The notes under the pieces: model-generated
The model's input: the letters and a program-made list of their open reading frames with translations, nothing else
The model's database searches: none
What the model was told of the DNA's origin: nothing
Made by a program: the position numbers and the translations under genes
DNA from: Cryptomeria japonica
Lineage: Eukaryota > Streptophyta > Pinopsida > Cupressales > Cupressaceae
NCBI RefSeq assembly: GCF_030272615.1
Contig: NC_081412.1
Coordinates: forward strand, 105,142,796 to 105,206,795
Reading direction: 5' to 3'
DNA length: 64,000 nucleotides
Shown here: positions 21,377 through 33,205 of the stretch, piece after piece
Layout: the number at the start of each line of letters is the position of its first letter
Position numbering within the stretch: the stretch's first letter is position 1

Positions 21377-22444
21377 TGTTGGTATTTTGGTATGGTTTTG
21401 TCATTGATGTCAACACCTACTGATAACTAGCAGTTTGGAGATCCAGCAACATTCACCGACAAGCAAGTAACTATTGCACAGTTATTGGTATATGGTTCAC
21501 CGGTAGGATATAATATTCACCGGTACCTGGAATGATATGGAAGACACTTGGTAATATCGAAGACATCATATGGATACTTTGTTTTGAAGAATTAATCATT
21601 GGTATATTCATATTTGCATATTTGCTTTTACTGGCAAATAGGTCCAGGGTTATCTAGGGTTACACCAGCAGGTTTATCTTTTCCAGATCAGCATGGCACG
21701 CTATGAAGATGATTTATTATTGTTGAAAATGCATTAAGACGACATGTTCAATCAGTTATTGCATCAGATATTATATTGTATGTAAAATGTTTTTATTGTA
21801 ATATCTTGTAGAGCTGACCTACTAAAATTGGTCTTAGGGTATGGTATAAATGTAAGATCTTATTTGTAAGATCGAATGTGGAATGTGAAGAAAAGGAACT
21901 ATGTGAAGGTATATGCGAGATTAAGTAGAGGTATACATGAAGACATCATTTGAAGGTGAAGCTAGGTTTTTGTAGAAGCATATCAGCATTACACCGGTAC
22001 TGAATCCAGCATATGAAGATGCTATTTTGTGTAGTACATTCTTATTGGATTTAACCATCCAACTGTAGTCAGTGTGACTCCCATTTTGGGATTGAGCAGT
22101 GAGCTCTAGGCTGTTGGCCTTTCTACATGTGCAGACCCCATTTATGTACACTTACTATCTGTAGTAGTATCATCTGATTGTGGGTAAGGTTTCCCACCAT
22201 GGTTTTTCCCCTTATAGGGTTTCCACGTACAAATATTGGTGTTATGTGTTGTGGATGACTTTATGTTTATGTTTCATGCATTAATCCTTACCGGTATAGT
22301 AATTTACTGTTAACACTGTCTACTGGCATACTTAACTGGTTTATCGGTATTAAGCATTAAGTTAGTTAAATGGTTTTGGGTTTAAATTTATTAGACAATG
22401 TATTCACCCCCCCCCCCCCTCTCAGTTGTCTCTGGGACCTAACA
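21377..22444 (+). repeat. 5' LTR of the Copia element
   Basis: It starts TGTTGGTATTTTGG and ends ctgggacctaaca, 1068 bp. A TATA-like GGTATAAATG is at about 21843. The conserved ggtttttcccc...agggtttccacgta block is at 22201-22230. A C-run (about 22406-22419) lies shortly before the end. Confidence 0.95.
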
Positions 22445-22446
22445 AT

Positions 22447-22458
22447 TGGTATCAGAGC
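22447..22458 (+). promoter_or_regulatory. Primer binding site (tRNA-Met type)
   Basis: TGGTATCAGAGC lies two bases after the 5' LTR and is complementary to the 3' end of initiator tRNA-Met, the usual primer of plant Copia elements. It is unmutated. Confidence 0.9.
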
Positions 22459-22500
22459 CTAGTCCTCTTTTGTAGAAGTTTAACAACTTGAAGAGATCCA

Positions 22501-25500
22501 ATGTCTACAAATTATTTCAAGAAGGACAGTCCTAAACTTGATGGAACCAACTATGGGATATGGAAGATCAGGAAGGAGACACCTCTGAAATGCATCGGTA
22601 AAGACATCTGGGAAGTTACAAAGAATGGTTATACTACTATTGTAGCTAGTCAGATTGCTCCAACTACATTAGCTAAAGATGAAGAGAATGATTGCAAAGC
22701 AAGAGAAACACTTTTGATCAAATTATCAGATCAACAAATCATGGGGTTATCAGATAGGTCTACTGCTAAAGCTATTTCAGATCATTTGGAAACACTAAAT
22801 GAAGGAGATTCCACAATTAAGATTGCAAAACTTGAAAGCTTCCGAGTCAGGTATGAACATCTGAAAATGGAAGAAGATGAAAGGATTTTTGCTTTTATGG
22901 AAAGAGTAAATGAAATTGTTTTGGCTATTAAATGTTGTGGAGGAACTTTGAGTGAGGACAAAAATATTAAGAGGTTTTCCACTGGCATATAAAATGAAGG
23001 TTATTGCTATAAATGAGTTGAGAACAATGCCTAATACATTAGTAACTAGAGATACATTGATTGGAAAACTTTCAGCCTTTGAAATTGAGGAATTTGGTCC
23101 TGTTGCTACTATAAAGATAAATTTGTCCTTTAAAGCATCAACATCATCTGCTCCATCATTTGACAAATCAAACTGGAGAGCCTTTTATGCAAGAGAACTT
23201 GAAGAAACTAGGAAGGAGAATGAAGAAATTGAAGCACTATTTGCAAGGAAAATGCCAAAAGGTCCAATTGGAAGTAAGTATGAAGGTAAAACACCCTTTA
23301 AATGTTTTAACTACAATAAGATTGGTCATATGGCTTCAAGATGCCCTGATAGACATGCTAGACTAAGAGAAGAAGCAAGAAGAACATACAAGCCTAATCC
23401 TAAATATCAAAGATACAGATTTAAGAAGAACAAAGACAAATCTTGTTACATTGCTGATGAAGGTGTGACTGATGATTCTGATGAGGATCCAGTAGACAAT
23501 GGATGGGTTTTTGTTGCTATAATAGAGGATCAACCGACACCTACTACTCAACTAGTAGAACAATCCCTAGCAGCTAAAATTGAAGCATAGGATGAATGGA
23601 TCATTGACTCAGGATGCTCACATCATATGACAGGAGACAAAGGCAAATTATTGAACTTTCAAGAATACAATGGAGGTTTAGTAAGATTTGGAGATGACAA
23701 AGGCTGTTCAATCAAAGGTAAGGGTTCAATATCTCCTGATGGTAAGCATAACACTGACAATGTCTACTATGTTGAAGGATTAAATTATAATCTTTTAAGT
23801 GTTGGTCAATTAGTTGAGAAGGGATTTCAGTTACAATTTAAAAATGGAAAATGCAAAATCATGAATAGAACTGGTTTGGAAATTGCAACCGGTACTAGAG
23901 GTAATATCTTTCATTTGAATAACAGTGAAAAGAAATGTTTGATTGCATATATAGATGAAAGCTGGTTATGGCATAAGAAACTATGTCATGTAAATTTTGA
24001 TTAGATGGTAAAAATCAGTACTTCTAAGGCAGTAAGAGATCTACCTAAAATTGTGAAACCTCAGAATACAATTTGTAAGGAATGTCAATTTGGAAAAAAA
24101 GTTAGAGCTAGTTTCAAAAGTATTCTAGAAAAATCCAATAATGCTCTTGATTTAATTCACACTAATTTATGTGGTCTAGCTAGAACTAAAAGCTTACAAG
24201 GTGATAGATATTTCATGCTAATTATTGATGATTATTCTAGAATGTGTTAGGTTACTTTTCTCAGAGAAAAATCAGAAGCACTTGGAAAGTTCAAACTATT
24301 CAAAGCAATGGTTGAAAATGAAACCAGTAAGAAAATCAATTGTTTAAGATTAGATCAAGGAGGAGAATTCACATCTAAAGACTTTAATACATTCTGTGAA
24401 GTGAATGGAATCAGAAGACAGTTATTAGCACCTCGGACACCACAACAAAATGGAGTTGTTGAAAGGAAAAATAGAACTATCTTGGATGCAGCAAGAAGTA
24501 TGTTATCAAAAGCAAATCTACCACATGTGTATTGGAGAGAGGTAGTTAGCACTGCTGTTTATACATTCAACAAAGTTCACATCAAAGGTGAAACCGGTAA
24601 GACCCCTTATGAACTATGGTTTGGTAATACTCCTACTCTTAAGTATTTTAGAATTGTTGGAAGTAAGTGTTATATTAGAAGAGATGAGTATATTGGCAAA
24701 TTTGATCCTAGAAGTGATGAAGGAATATTTATTGGTTATTCATCTAAGAGCAAGGCATATAGATGTTTTAACAAGAGATTGCAACAAATTGTTGAGAGTA
24801 CAAATGTAAAGATTGATGAACAATTCAGAAGAACTTCAAGATATATAGACTCTGAATTGGTATCATCAGAGGATTCCACAGTAATTGAAGAACAACAACA
24901 AACTAAGACACCCTGGTATGTAAGATTGAATCATTCTGAAGATCAAATAATTGGAAACAAATTTAAAGGAGTTTTGACAAGAGGAAGATTGGCAAATGAA
25001 GAGGTATGTCTTATTTCTCAAATTGAACCAACATATATCAATGAGGCATGTGAAGATAAATTTTGGATTAAAGCTATGGAAGAAGAATTAGGACAAATTG
25101 AGAAAAATAATACTTGGACATTAATTCCCCGGCCTAAAGATAAAAATGTAATTGGAACCAAATGGGTATTTAGAAACAAACTTAATGAAGATGGTAAGGT
25201 TGTTAGAAATAAAGAAAGACTAGTGTGTAAGGGATATTCTTAGAAAGAAGGAGTTGACTACAATGAAACCTTTGCACTGGTAGCTAGAATTGGGGCAGTT
25301 AGATTATTCTTGGCTTTTGCAGCTCACAAGGACTACAAAGTTTATCAAATAGATATTAAATGTGCATTTTTGAATGGAGATCTTGAAGAAGAAGTATATA
25401 TTGAACAACCTGATGGATTTTCTTTTACAGATGACAATGATATGGTTTACAGGTTAAGAAAAGCTCTATATGGATTAAAACAAGCTCCAAGAGTTTGGTA

Positions 25501-26559
25501 TGCAAGGTTGGATAAGTATCTTTTAAAGATTGGATTTACTAAAGGAAATGCAGATAGCAATTTATATTACAAAATAAATAATGATGACATCTTGATTATT
25601 GAAGTATTTGTTGATGATATAATCTTTGGAGGAGAAGATGGATTATGTAAAGAATTTTCTATTAAAATGCAGCAAGAATTTGAAATGTCTATGATTGGAG
25701 AAATAAAATTCTTTTTAGGATTGCAGATTTCACAGACTGATAAAGGTATATTTTTGAGTCAATCCAAGTACTTGAAAGAATTACTAAGGAAATTTGGGAT
25801 GGAGAACTCTAAACCGGTAAGCACACCTATGACTACAAATGACAAATTATCTCAAAGGGATGAATCTACACCTGTTAATCCAACTAGATACAAATCTATG
25901 ATAGGAGGTTTACTGTATTTGACACAAACCAGGCCTGATATTATGAATGCAGTATGTATTGTTTCTAGATTTCAAGGTAATCCTAGGGAAAATCATGAAT
26001 CAACTGTAAAAAGGATTTTTCGGTACTTACAAGGCACAACAAATCTTGGATTATGGTATCCTAGAGATGAAAATTTTGATCTATGTGCATACATAGATGC
26101 AAATTGGGTAGGAGATGTGGATGATAAAAAAAGCACCACTGGAGGAGCATTCTTTCTTGGAAAAAAATTAGTCTCTTGGTTGAGTAAGAAACAGAGTTGT
26201 ACATCTTTATCAATAGAAAAATCAGAATATGTTGTAGTAGCAACTAACTGTACACAGGTACTATGGCTTAAACAAATGTTGAAAGACATAAAGGTAAAAT
26301 GTAAGGAACCCATTACTATATATTGTGATAACATTGCAGCAATTGATATATCCAAGAATCCAGTATTACATTCTAAAACAAAACATGTTTAAATCAAACT
26401 TAATTTTCTAAGGGAAAAAGTTGAAGAAAAGGAGATAAAACTGGTTTATGTGATACTAAAGAATAGCTTGCCAATATTTTCACAAAACCTTTGCCTAGGG
26501 AGACTTTTGAATATCTCAGAGATCAGCTTGGAGTCATATCATCACCGGTAGAGAGTTAG
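22501..26559 (+). pseudogene. Copia polyprotein: gag-protease-integrase-RT-RNase H, degenerate
   Basis: The ATG at 22501 begins gag (LDGTNYGIWK). A frameshift near 22970 moves to frame 2, which holds nearly to the end. The knuckle at 23303-23344 reads CFNYNKIGHMASRC, with the second Cys replaced by Tyr. The protease motif DSGCSHHMTG is at 23606. Integrase has LWHKKLCH, then HTNLCG (first catalytic Asp now Asn), DQGGEF and PQQNGVVERKN. RT has IDIKCAFLNGDLEEEVY near 25353 and FVDD at 25607-25618. RNase H has YIDANW and STTGGAFF (26089-26155). Stops lie at 23590, 24004, 24250, 25243 and 26392, and a small indel near 26450 precedes the true end at 26557-26559. All enzyme domains are present in order. 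Confidence 0.95.
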
Positions 26560-26710
26560 ACAGTTGATGATTGTCATCAACTGGCAGAATAAAAAGACAA
26601 ATCTTTTACTACGGTCTTTTGATGAGGAAGCTACTTCTCAGGGGGAGTAGTTGGTATTTTGTATGAACTTGATTTTTGTAACTTTGGCAATTGATGTCAA
26701 AGGGGAAGAA

Positions 26711-27002
26711 ATATCTATGGAAAAACACATTATCTTTTTGAGGAGAGATTGGTATGAAAATAAATCTTTGGACAAGAAATTATTGTTTAAAGAAGATTGT
26801 TGGTTTTCGGTATTTGGCATTTCTGTTTTGGCACTTTGATGGTTTTTCCATCTTAGATATCTATGGAAAAACACATTATCTTTTTGAGGAGAGATTGGTA
26901 TGAAAATAAATCTTTGGACAAGAAATTATTGTTTAAAGAAGATTGTTGGTTTTCGATATTTGGCATTTCTGGTTTGGCACTTTGATGGTTTTTCCATCTT
27001 GT
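26711..27002 (+). repeat. 146-bp tandem duplication before the polypurine tract
   Basis: Bases 26711-26856 are repeated at 26857-27002 almost unchanged (for example aaaaacacattatctttttg in both). The block lies in the 3' untranslated part of the Copia element. A G-run, ctcagggggag, precedes it at about 26638. Confidence 0.9.
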
Positions 27003-27015
27003 GTTGCCATCAATG

Positions 27016-27028
27016 CCAAAGGGGGAGA
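27016..27028 (+). promoter_or_regulatory. Polypurine tract of the Copia element
   Basis: ccaaagggggaga lies directly before the 3' LTR and is the plus-strand primer. The same 13-mer occurs before the LTR at 8832. Confidence 0.9.
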
Positions 27029-27029
27029 T

Positions 27030-28091
27030 TGTTGTTATTTTGGTATGGTTTTGTCATTGATGTCAACACCTACTGATAACTAGCACTTTGGAGATCCATC
27101 AACATTCACTGGAAAGCAAGTAACTATTGCACAGTTACTGGTATATGGTTCATCGGCAGGATATGATGTTCACCGGTACCTGGAATGATATGGAAGACAC
27201 TTGTTAATATCGAAGAAATTGTATGGATACTTTTTTTTGAAGAAATAATCATTGGTATATTCATATTTGCAGATTTGTTTTTACCGACAAATAGGTCCAG
27301 GGTTATCTAGGGTTACACCGGTAGGTTTATCTTTTCCAGATCGGCATGGCATGCTATGAAGATGATTTATTATTGTTGAAAATGCATTAAGCCGACATGT
27401 TCAATCAGTTATTGCATCGAATATTATATTGTATGTAAAATGTTTTTATTGTAATATCTTGTAGAGTTGACCTACTAAAATTGGTCTTAGGGTATGGTAT
27501 AAATGTAAGATCTTATTTGTAAGATTGAATGTGGAATGTGAAAAAAGGAACTGTGTGAAGGTATATGCAAGATTAAGCAGAGGTATACACGAAGACATCA
27601 TTTGAAGGTGAAGCTAGGTTTTTGTAGAAGCATATCAACATTACACCGATACTAAATCCAACATATGAAGATGCTATTTTGTGCAGTACATTCTTATCGG
27701 ATTTAACCATCCAACTGTAGTCAGTGTGACTCCTATTTTGTGATTGAGTAGTAAGCTCTAGGCTATTTTCCTTTCTGCATGTGCAGACCCCATTTATGTA
27801 CACTTACTATCTATAGTAGTATCATCTAGTTATGGGTAAGGTTTCCCACCATGGTTTTTCCCCTTACAGGGTTTCCATGTACAAATATTGGTGTTATGTG
27901 TTGTGGATGACTTTATGTTTATGTTTCATGCATTAATCCTTACTGGTATAGTAGTTTATTGTTAACACTGTCTACCAGCATACTTAACTGGTTTACCGGT
28001 ATTATGCATTAAGTTGGTTAAATGGTTTTTGGTTTAAATTTATTAGACAACTGATTCACCCCCCCCCCTCAGTTGTCTCTAGGACCTAACA
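27030..28091 (+). repeat. 3' LTR of the Copia element
   Basis: It starts TGTTGTTATTTTGG and ends aggacctaaca, 1062 bp, and aligns throughout with 21377-22444. The third G of the opening has become T. The C-run near the end is shorter than in the 5' copy. Confidence 0.95.
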
Positions 28092-28096
28092 AGAGG

Positions 28097-31054
28097 AACC
28101 TTTAGAGAATGAACTCTGTATGAATGCCAAAATCTATTTAGTAGATGGAAGGAAATTCATGGATGGATTGAGACATGAGAATGTGTGTTTTTCCTTAATT
28201 CCTAAGAAGAATGAGAGACCGAAATCAGAAGGAGAGCACGTAGAAGGGATACGAGGTTTGCTAATAGAATATGAGGACATAATTTCAAATAATGTACCTA
28301 ATGGATTTCCACCTATAAGAATAATTAGTCATTGCATGGACTTGGTTCTTGGAGATAGTTTGCCTAACAAAGTTGCACATTGGTTGACACTGGTAGAGAA
28401 TGAAGAACTGAATAGACAAGTGCAGGAGCTGTTGAAGAAAGGTTTTATTAGGGAGAGTCTAAGCCCTTGTGTAGTACTAGTAGTATTTGCACCTAAGAAG
28501 AATGGAGAGTGGATAATGTGTATCGATTCAAGAGAAATAACAAAGATCACAATGATATACCGGTTTCCTTTGCCTAAGATGGATGACATAATAGACTGTT
28601 TGAGTGGAGAAAAATACTTTACAAAGATGGATTTGAAGAGTGGATATCATCAGATCAGGATCAGAGAAGGTGATGAGTGGAAGACAACATTTAAGACAAA
28701 TGAAGGATTCTATGAATGGTTGGTGATTCCTTTTGGATAGACTAATGCACCGAGTACTTTCATGAGGCTAATGAATGAATTATTGAAGCAATTCTTGGGT
28801 AAGTTTGTTATTGTGTATTTAGATGACATTCTGATTTTTAGCAAGACAAAAGAAGAGCATTTGTTGCATTTAAGACAAGTTTTGCAAAGGTTGCGAGAAG
28901 AAAAGTTGATGATCAATATCAAGAAGTGTACTTTCATGAAGGAAGAGTTAGTCTATCTAGGATTTGTGATATCGGAGGATGGTTTGAAGATGGATCCTGA
29001 GAAAGTGAAATCCATTGTTGAGTGGACTAGACTAGAAAGTATTGGGAAGGTAAGATCATTTCATGGATTGGATAGTTTTTACCAGAAGTTCATCAAAAAT
29101 TTTAGTTTAGTTTGTAACCCTATGACTAAGACCATGAGAGGAGATCGAAAGGAATTCAAATGGACCATTGAAGCAAATAAATTTTTTGAATTGTTGAAGC
29201 AGAAAGTGAGTAGCCTATGTTAGCTTTACCAAATTTCAATAAAGTATTTCAAGTGGATTGTGATGCCAATGGAACAACAATAGGAGCAATCTTGAGTCAA
29301 AAAGGGAGAGAAGTAGCCTATTTCAGTGAGAATTGAATGATGCCCAGAAGAGATATTCAGTATATGATCAGGAATTTTATGCCATAATTCAAGCCTTGAA
29401 GAAATAGAGACACTACTTCTTGCCTAAGTATTTTGTGTTGTATATAGATCATCAAGCTTTGCAGTATTTCAATAGTCAAAGTAAGTTGAATTAGAGACAT
29501 ATGAGATGGGTAGAAATTTTGCAGAGTTACTCCTTTATGTTAAAGCATAGAAGTGGAAAATATAAAAAAGTTGTTGATGCATTGAGTAGGAGAAGGAATT
29601 TGTTGATAGAGATGAGAGTGAGAATATTAGGTTTTGAATATTTGAAGATCTTGTATGATGAAGACCCAGATTTTGCAGAACCTTGGAAAGCATGTAGAGA
29701 ACCGGTTATGGTTGATAGGAGAAAATGGTTGGATTATTTCATTTGGGATGGAATGTTATTTAGGGGAGTTCAGTTGTGCATACCTAAGAGTTCCATGAGA
29801 GAGAACCCGATAAAAGAAAAACACAGTGGAGGTTTAGCTGGACATTTTGGCATTGACAAAAAAGTTGCATTGGTGAGTGAGTAGTACTTTTGGCCCTAGA
29901 TTTATAAGGATGTTAAGAGATATGTGCAGAGTTGTAGAGTTTGTCAAGTTGCAAAAGGTAGTAGTCAAAATGTGGGATTGTATAAACCTTTGATAGTACT
30001 GGTAAGACCTTGGGAGGATATAAGCATGGATTTTGTACTTGGATTGACTAAGACACCAAGAGGGAATTATTCTATATTTGTGGTAGTGGATATATTTTCA
30101 AAGATGGCTTATTTCATACCTTGTAAGAAGACATCAAATGCATTTCATGTAGAAGACCTATTTTTCAAGGAAATGGTGAGATTGCATGGATTATCTAAGA
30201 GCATAGTTTCAGACAGAGACACTAATTTTGTTGGCTATTTATTTAGAACACTTTGGAAGAAGATGAAGGAAGATTTGAAGTTCAGTTATACTTTTCATCC
30301 ACAGATTAATGGAAAGACAGAAGTTGTTAACCAGAGTTTGAGATATTTGTTGAGATGTTTAGTGGGAGATAAAATCAGAAGTTGGGATTTGATCCTTGCA
30401 CAAGTAGAGTTTGCCTACAACAATTCAGTGAATAGAAGTACCAAAAAAACACCTTTTGAGATTGTTACCAAAGTGCACCCTAGAGGTATAGAATAATTGA
30501 GAGACTTTAGGAGTGAAGACCGAAGGAGTTCAGAAGAAGAAGATTGTGTAGATCACATGGAAGCATTGCATATTTAGGTTAAACAACATTTGGAAGACAT
30601 GAACAAAAAATATAAGGAGAAGGCAGATGAGAAGAGGAGACAAGGAATTTGAAGTTGGCGATGAAGTGATGCTATATTTGAGAAAATAGAGATTCCCAGT
30701 TGGAACTTATAATAAGTTATAGATGAAGAAGTTTCAACCCTGCAATATTTTGAGGAAGTTTAGTTCTGGAAATGCATATGAAGTGGAGCTACCGAATAGT
30801 CTAAGTATTTCAACTATATTCAACATTACAGATCTTCATGAGTACCATGAACTAGAATTTAGTGAGGATAGTGTTGAAGACTTGGAGAAACATTTGCTCT
30901 GAAAGGAACCATATCATCTTGAAGAGATTTTGGATAGCAGGATTGGATGTAGTACCCGGAATAGTTAGTATAAGGAATATCATGTAAAGTAGAGGGACAT
31001 ACCATTTGAATATTCATCTTGGATTTCTCAAGAAGAGGTAGTCTGCCTTGGTTT
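28097..31054 (+). pseudogene. Gypsy pol: RT, RNase H, integrase, chromodomain, degenerate
   Basis: This continues the Gypsy frame after the Copia insertion. RT has KMDLKSGYHQIRI near 28627 and YLDD at 28816-28827, with a stop at 28740 just after IPFG. A frameshift near 29215 leads into RNase H ([14 protein letters not shown] near 29252). Integrase has the zinc motif H...H (HSGGLAGHFG) and CRVCQ near 29933. Its catalytic Asp residues are in SMDFV and SDRDTNF, and its Glu in NGKTEVVNQSL. A chromodomain-like end (EEILDSRIG, then SWISQEEVV) runs from about 30918 to 31054. Stops lie near 29409, 29495, 29884, 29900 and 30496, and a further frame change follows 30640. The family copies its RNA in virus-like particles and targets heterochromatin. 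Confidence 0.85.
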
Positions 31055-32723
31055 TGTTGAACACAATGTACCACTAAGAGGGTGGGTGAATCAGTCGTTC
31101 CTAAAATATTCTCTTTAAACAAAGCTTTGAGTACTGGTTAACAACCTAAACACTAAGCAATCAAACCAGTAAGATATGAGAGGATATCAAAACATGCAAA
31201 CACATAAATGCATAACCCATAACACCAGATGTACAAGGAAAACCCTATATGGGAAAAACCTTGGTGAGAAATGTTGTTGGAATCTACTGCTCTAATCCAG
31301 CCTCACAATAAAATAGCAGGTTACAATGATTTAGGGCACCAACCTAAGGAGTACCAACCCAAGGAGCACCAAGTACAAACTTGGTGTAATATAATGAAAT
31401 ACAATGATAGCACCTAGTTGCAAATGAGTTCTGCAACACCTGGTCAACGAATGTCTATCGGTGATCACCTTCCTTTGTTTCACCAGTCCTTCTACTACCA
31501 ATTATCAGATTGCTCTCTCTGATCACTTACCGGTTACCCTATGCTTCTCTTCTCTTTCTCAGAACCTCACCCTACATAGTATTACACTTGGATACCTTCC
31601 TAACCATTCAATCTCTACCGATATACTTGACTATTAAGATTATAATAGTTTACTAGTTACTTTGTCCCTCCTGGTTAGAACCTCTCATCGATTCATCCTG
31701 CTAACTCCACACTCTAACTCTCTATGAAAGAACTCCCAGGCAAATATTCTCTCTTCTTTCTCAAGCTCTCTTCTTACTCTCAACTTGCATCTAGAATCTT
31801 CATCTTCAATCTCAAGTTCATATATTTATGTTTGAGGGTTCCCACCAAAAGCAACATTCAAATGGTGGCATGCTAGGGTTTTCCTCTACCAACTCAATTT
31901 GTATCAAATCTGATCAGATCTACTTTTCTAGAATGATCATCTACATCACATCAATCAGCACTGCTATCTCCTTGCCTTCCAATGTGTGTTTTCTATTTTT
32001 AGATGTCTACAACATGCTTTTTGGTATTTCTATTTCAAACATCATTAATGGCTCAGTTGTTTCCTTCAACCAATGAGCACAAGAATCAGATCATCTTGCA
32101 AGATTAGTTCAATCACCTTGCCACTCTGTCTCTCTCAAGCCACAACATCCTGCCATCATCCCATGATTTATGGGCTCTCCATTAATGTCGACCTACTCAT
32201 CAAGTACCACATCGATGAACAAATCACCGATCTCTGTGTGATTTCCACCTGGTATCCACCTGTAATTCTTGTTGACCTCCTCCTATGCTCAAACTGCAAA
32301 GTTAGTTTGACATCCTTCATGGACCAAGACTCACTATTGCTTCAACTCACCTTATTTTTATAAACTAACTTCATCGGTGGACCTTAATACATGTTGACAT
32401 CTTCTCTGTTAGTGGATCAACTTGGCCTTCCATCAAACATATTGGTCCATCCACTGAATCTATTTATCGATTGCATTATACTTCTCTCTATATACTAGTG
32501 CTCACATCCCTCTGTTCTTCTTTGCTTCCTGATAGGTGGTCTTGTTTTACTATTAGATGTCGCACTTCATGTGTACTGGTCACATACCTTTTCTGTCTAC
32601 TTACACACTCCATCCTTCATACTGATTAACATCATTACTTACTTCACCCATACCAGTCACCACTACTTACTCACCAATGACCATTCCATGTTGTTTGACA
32701 TCAATGACAACATAATGCCAACA
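31055..32723 (-). repeat. 3' LTR of the minus-strand Copia (1669 bp)
   Basis: On the plus strand it begins TGTTGAACACAATG and ends cataatgccaaca, giving TGTTGGCATTATG...TTCAACA on its own strand. The R/U5 block (ggaaaaccctatatgggaaaaacc) lies at about 31233-31260. The part 31055-31868 matches 38398-39260. The remainder has no partner in the window. Confidence 0.9.
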
Positions 32724-33180
32724 ATTTCCCCTTTGGCATTGATGTCAACACACTCTGTTCCTTCATTTGATGTAAACACACTATGTTCCTTTATCCGATG
32801 TCAACACACTTTGTTCCTTCATCTGGCTTATTTGACCATTCTCCCCCTTTGAAAACAATGACAAAGGGTCAGGCCATCCTTTCATCTAATTCATACTCGA
32901 CCTATTATAGAGTGTATTCTCCCCCTTTGACCACTATCCACTCAACCAACATCATATAAGAATCAAATGTGATTTTAATATGAGTGCTACCAATTAGGAA
33001 AGTAGATTCATGTAATCATGAAATTCTCTTGGGCATTCCTACAAAAATTTCCTTCTTTTGCAGTTTGTTCCTCCAGTACACCCAAAGGTTAAAGCATGTT
33101 GGTACTACATCATAAACACTCGATCTCCCCCATATCCAACATATGGTCCAAGAGATAGGGGATTTTACAACGAACTCCCC
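32724..33180 (-). promoter_or_regulatory. Polypurine tract (32724-32737) and four upstream look-alikes
   Basis: On the plus strand atttcccctttggc abuts the LTR. Further C-runs occur at 32841-32850 (ctcccccttt), 32918-32930, 33124-33131 and 33175-33182. On the minus strand these read aaagggggag-type, any of which could prime plus-strand synthesis. The region is otherwise non-coding. Confidence 0.65.
32741..32824 (-). repeat. 28-bp tandem repeat, three copies
   Basis: gatgtcaacacactctgttc recurs with small changes at 32741, 32769 and 32797. It lies between the polypurine tract and the end of the polyprotein. Confidence 0.85.
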
Positions 33181-33205
33181 CTAAACCATAAATCTGCATA
33201 CACAT

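Larger units (their letters stand above)
21377..28091 (+). mobile_element. Complete but inactive Copia element (6.7 kb)
   Basis: It has a 5' LTR (21377-22444), primer site (22447-22458), a single polyprotein region with gag-protease-integrase-RT-RNase H order (22501-26559), a polypurine tract (27016-27028) and a 3' LTR (27030-28091). It is flanked by ggagg/agagg. By eye the first ~220 bases of the LTRs differ at roughly 7% of positions, so the insertion is not recent. The polyprotein has a frameshift in gag and at least five stops. It split the older Gypsy element. Confidence 0.95.
19928..31054 (+). mobile_element. Chromodomain Gypsy element, split by a Copia insertion
   Basis: Gag, zinc knuckle and protease lie at 19928-21376. 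RT, RNase H, integrase and chromodomain lie at 28097-31054. Between them is the complete Copia element 21377-28091 with its target duplication. The order protease-RT-RNase H-integrase-chromodomain marks a Ty3/Gypsy chromovirus; chromodomains guide integration to heterochromatin in this family. Neither LTR of this element is visible. The right end is covered by the Copia LTR that starts at 31055. Confidence 0.85.

Noticed and set aside
22447-22458. Possible tRNA gene at the tRNA-Met-like sequence
   Set aside because: Only the 12-base primer complement is present, next to an LTR.
31050-31054. ggttt as a proven target duplication of the minus-strand Copia
   Set aside because: The outer end of the right LTR is missing, so the second copy cannot be checked.
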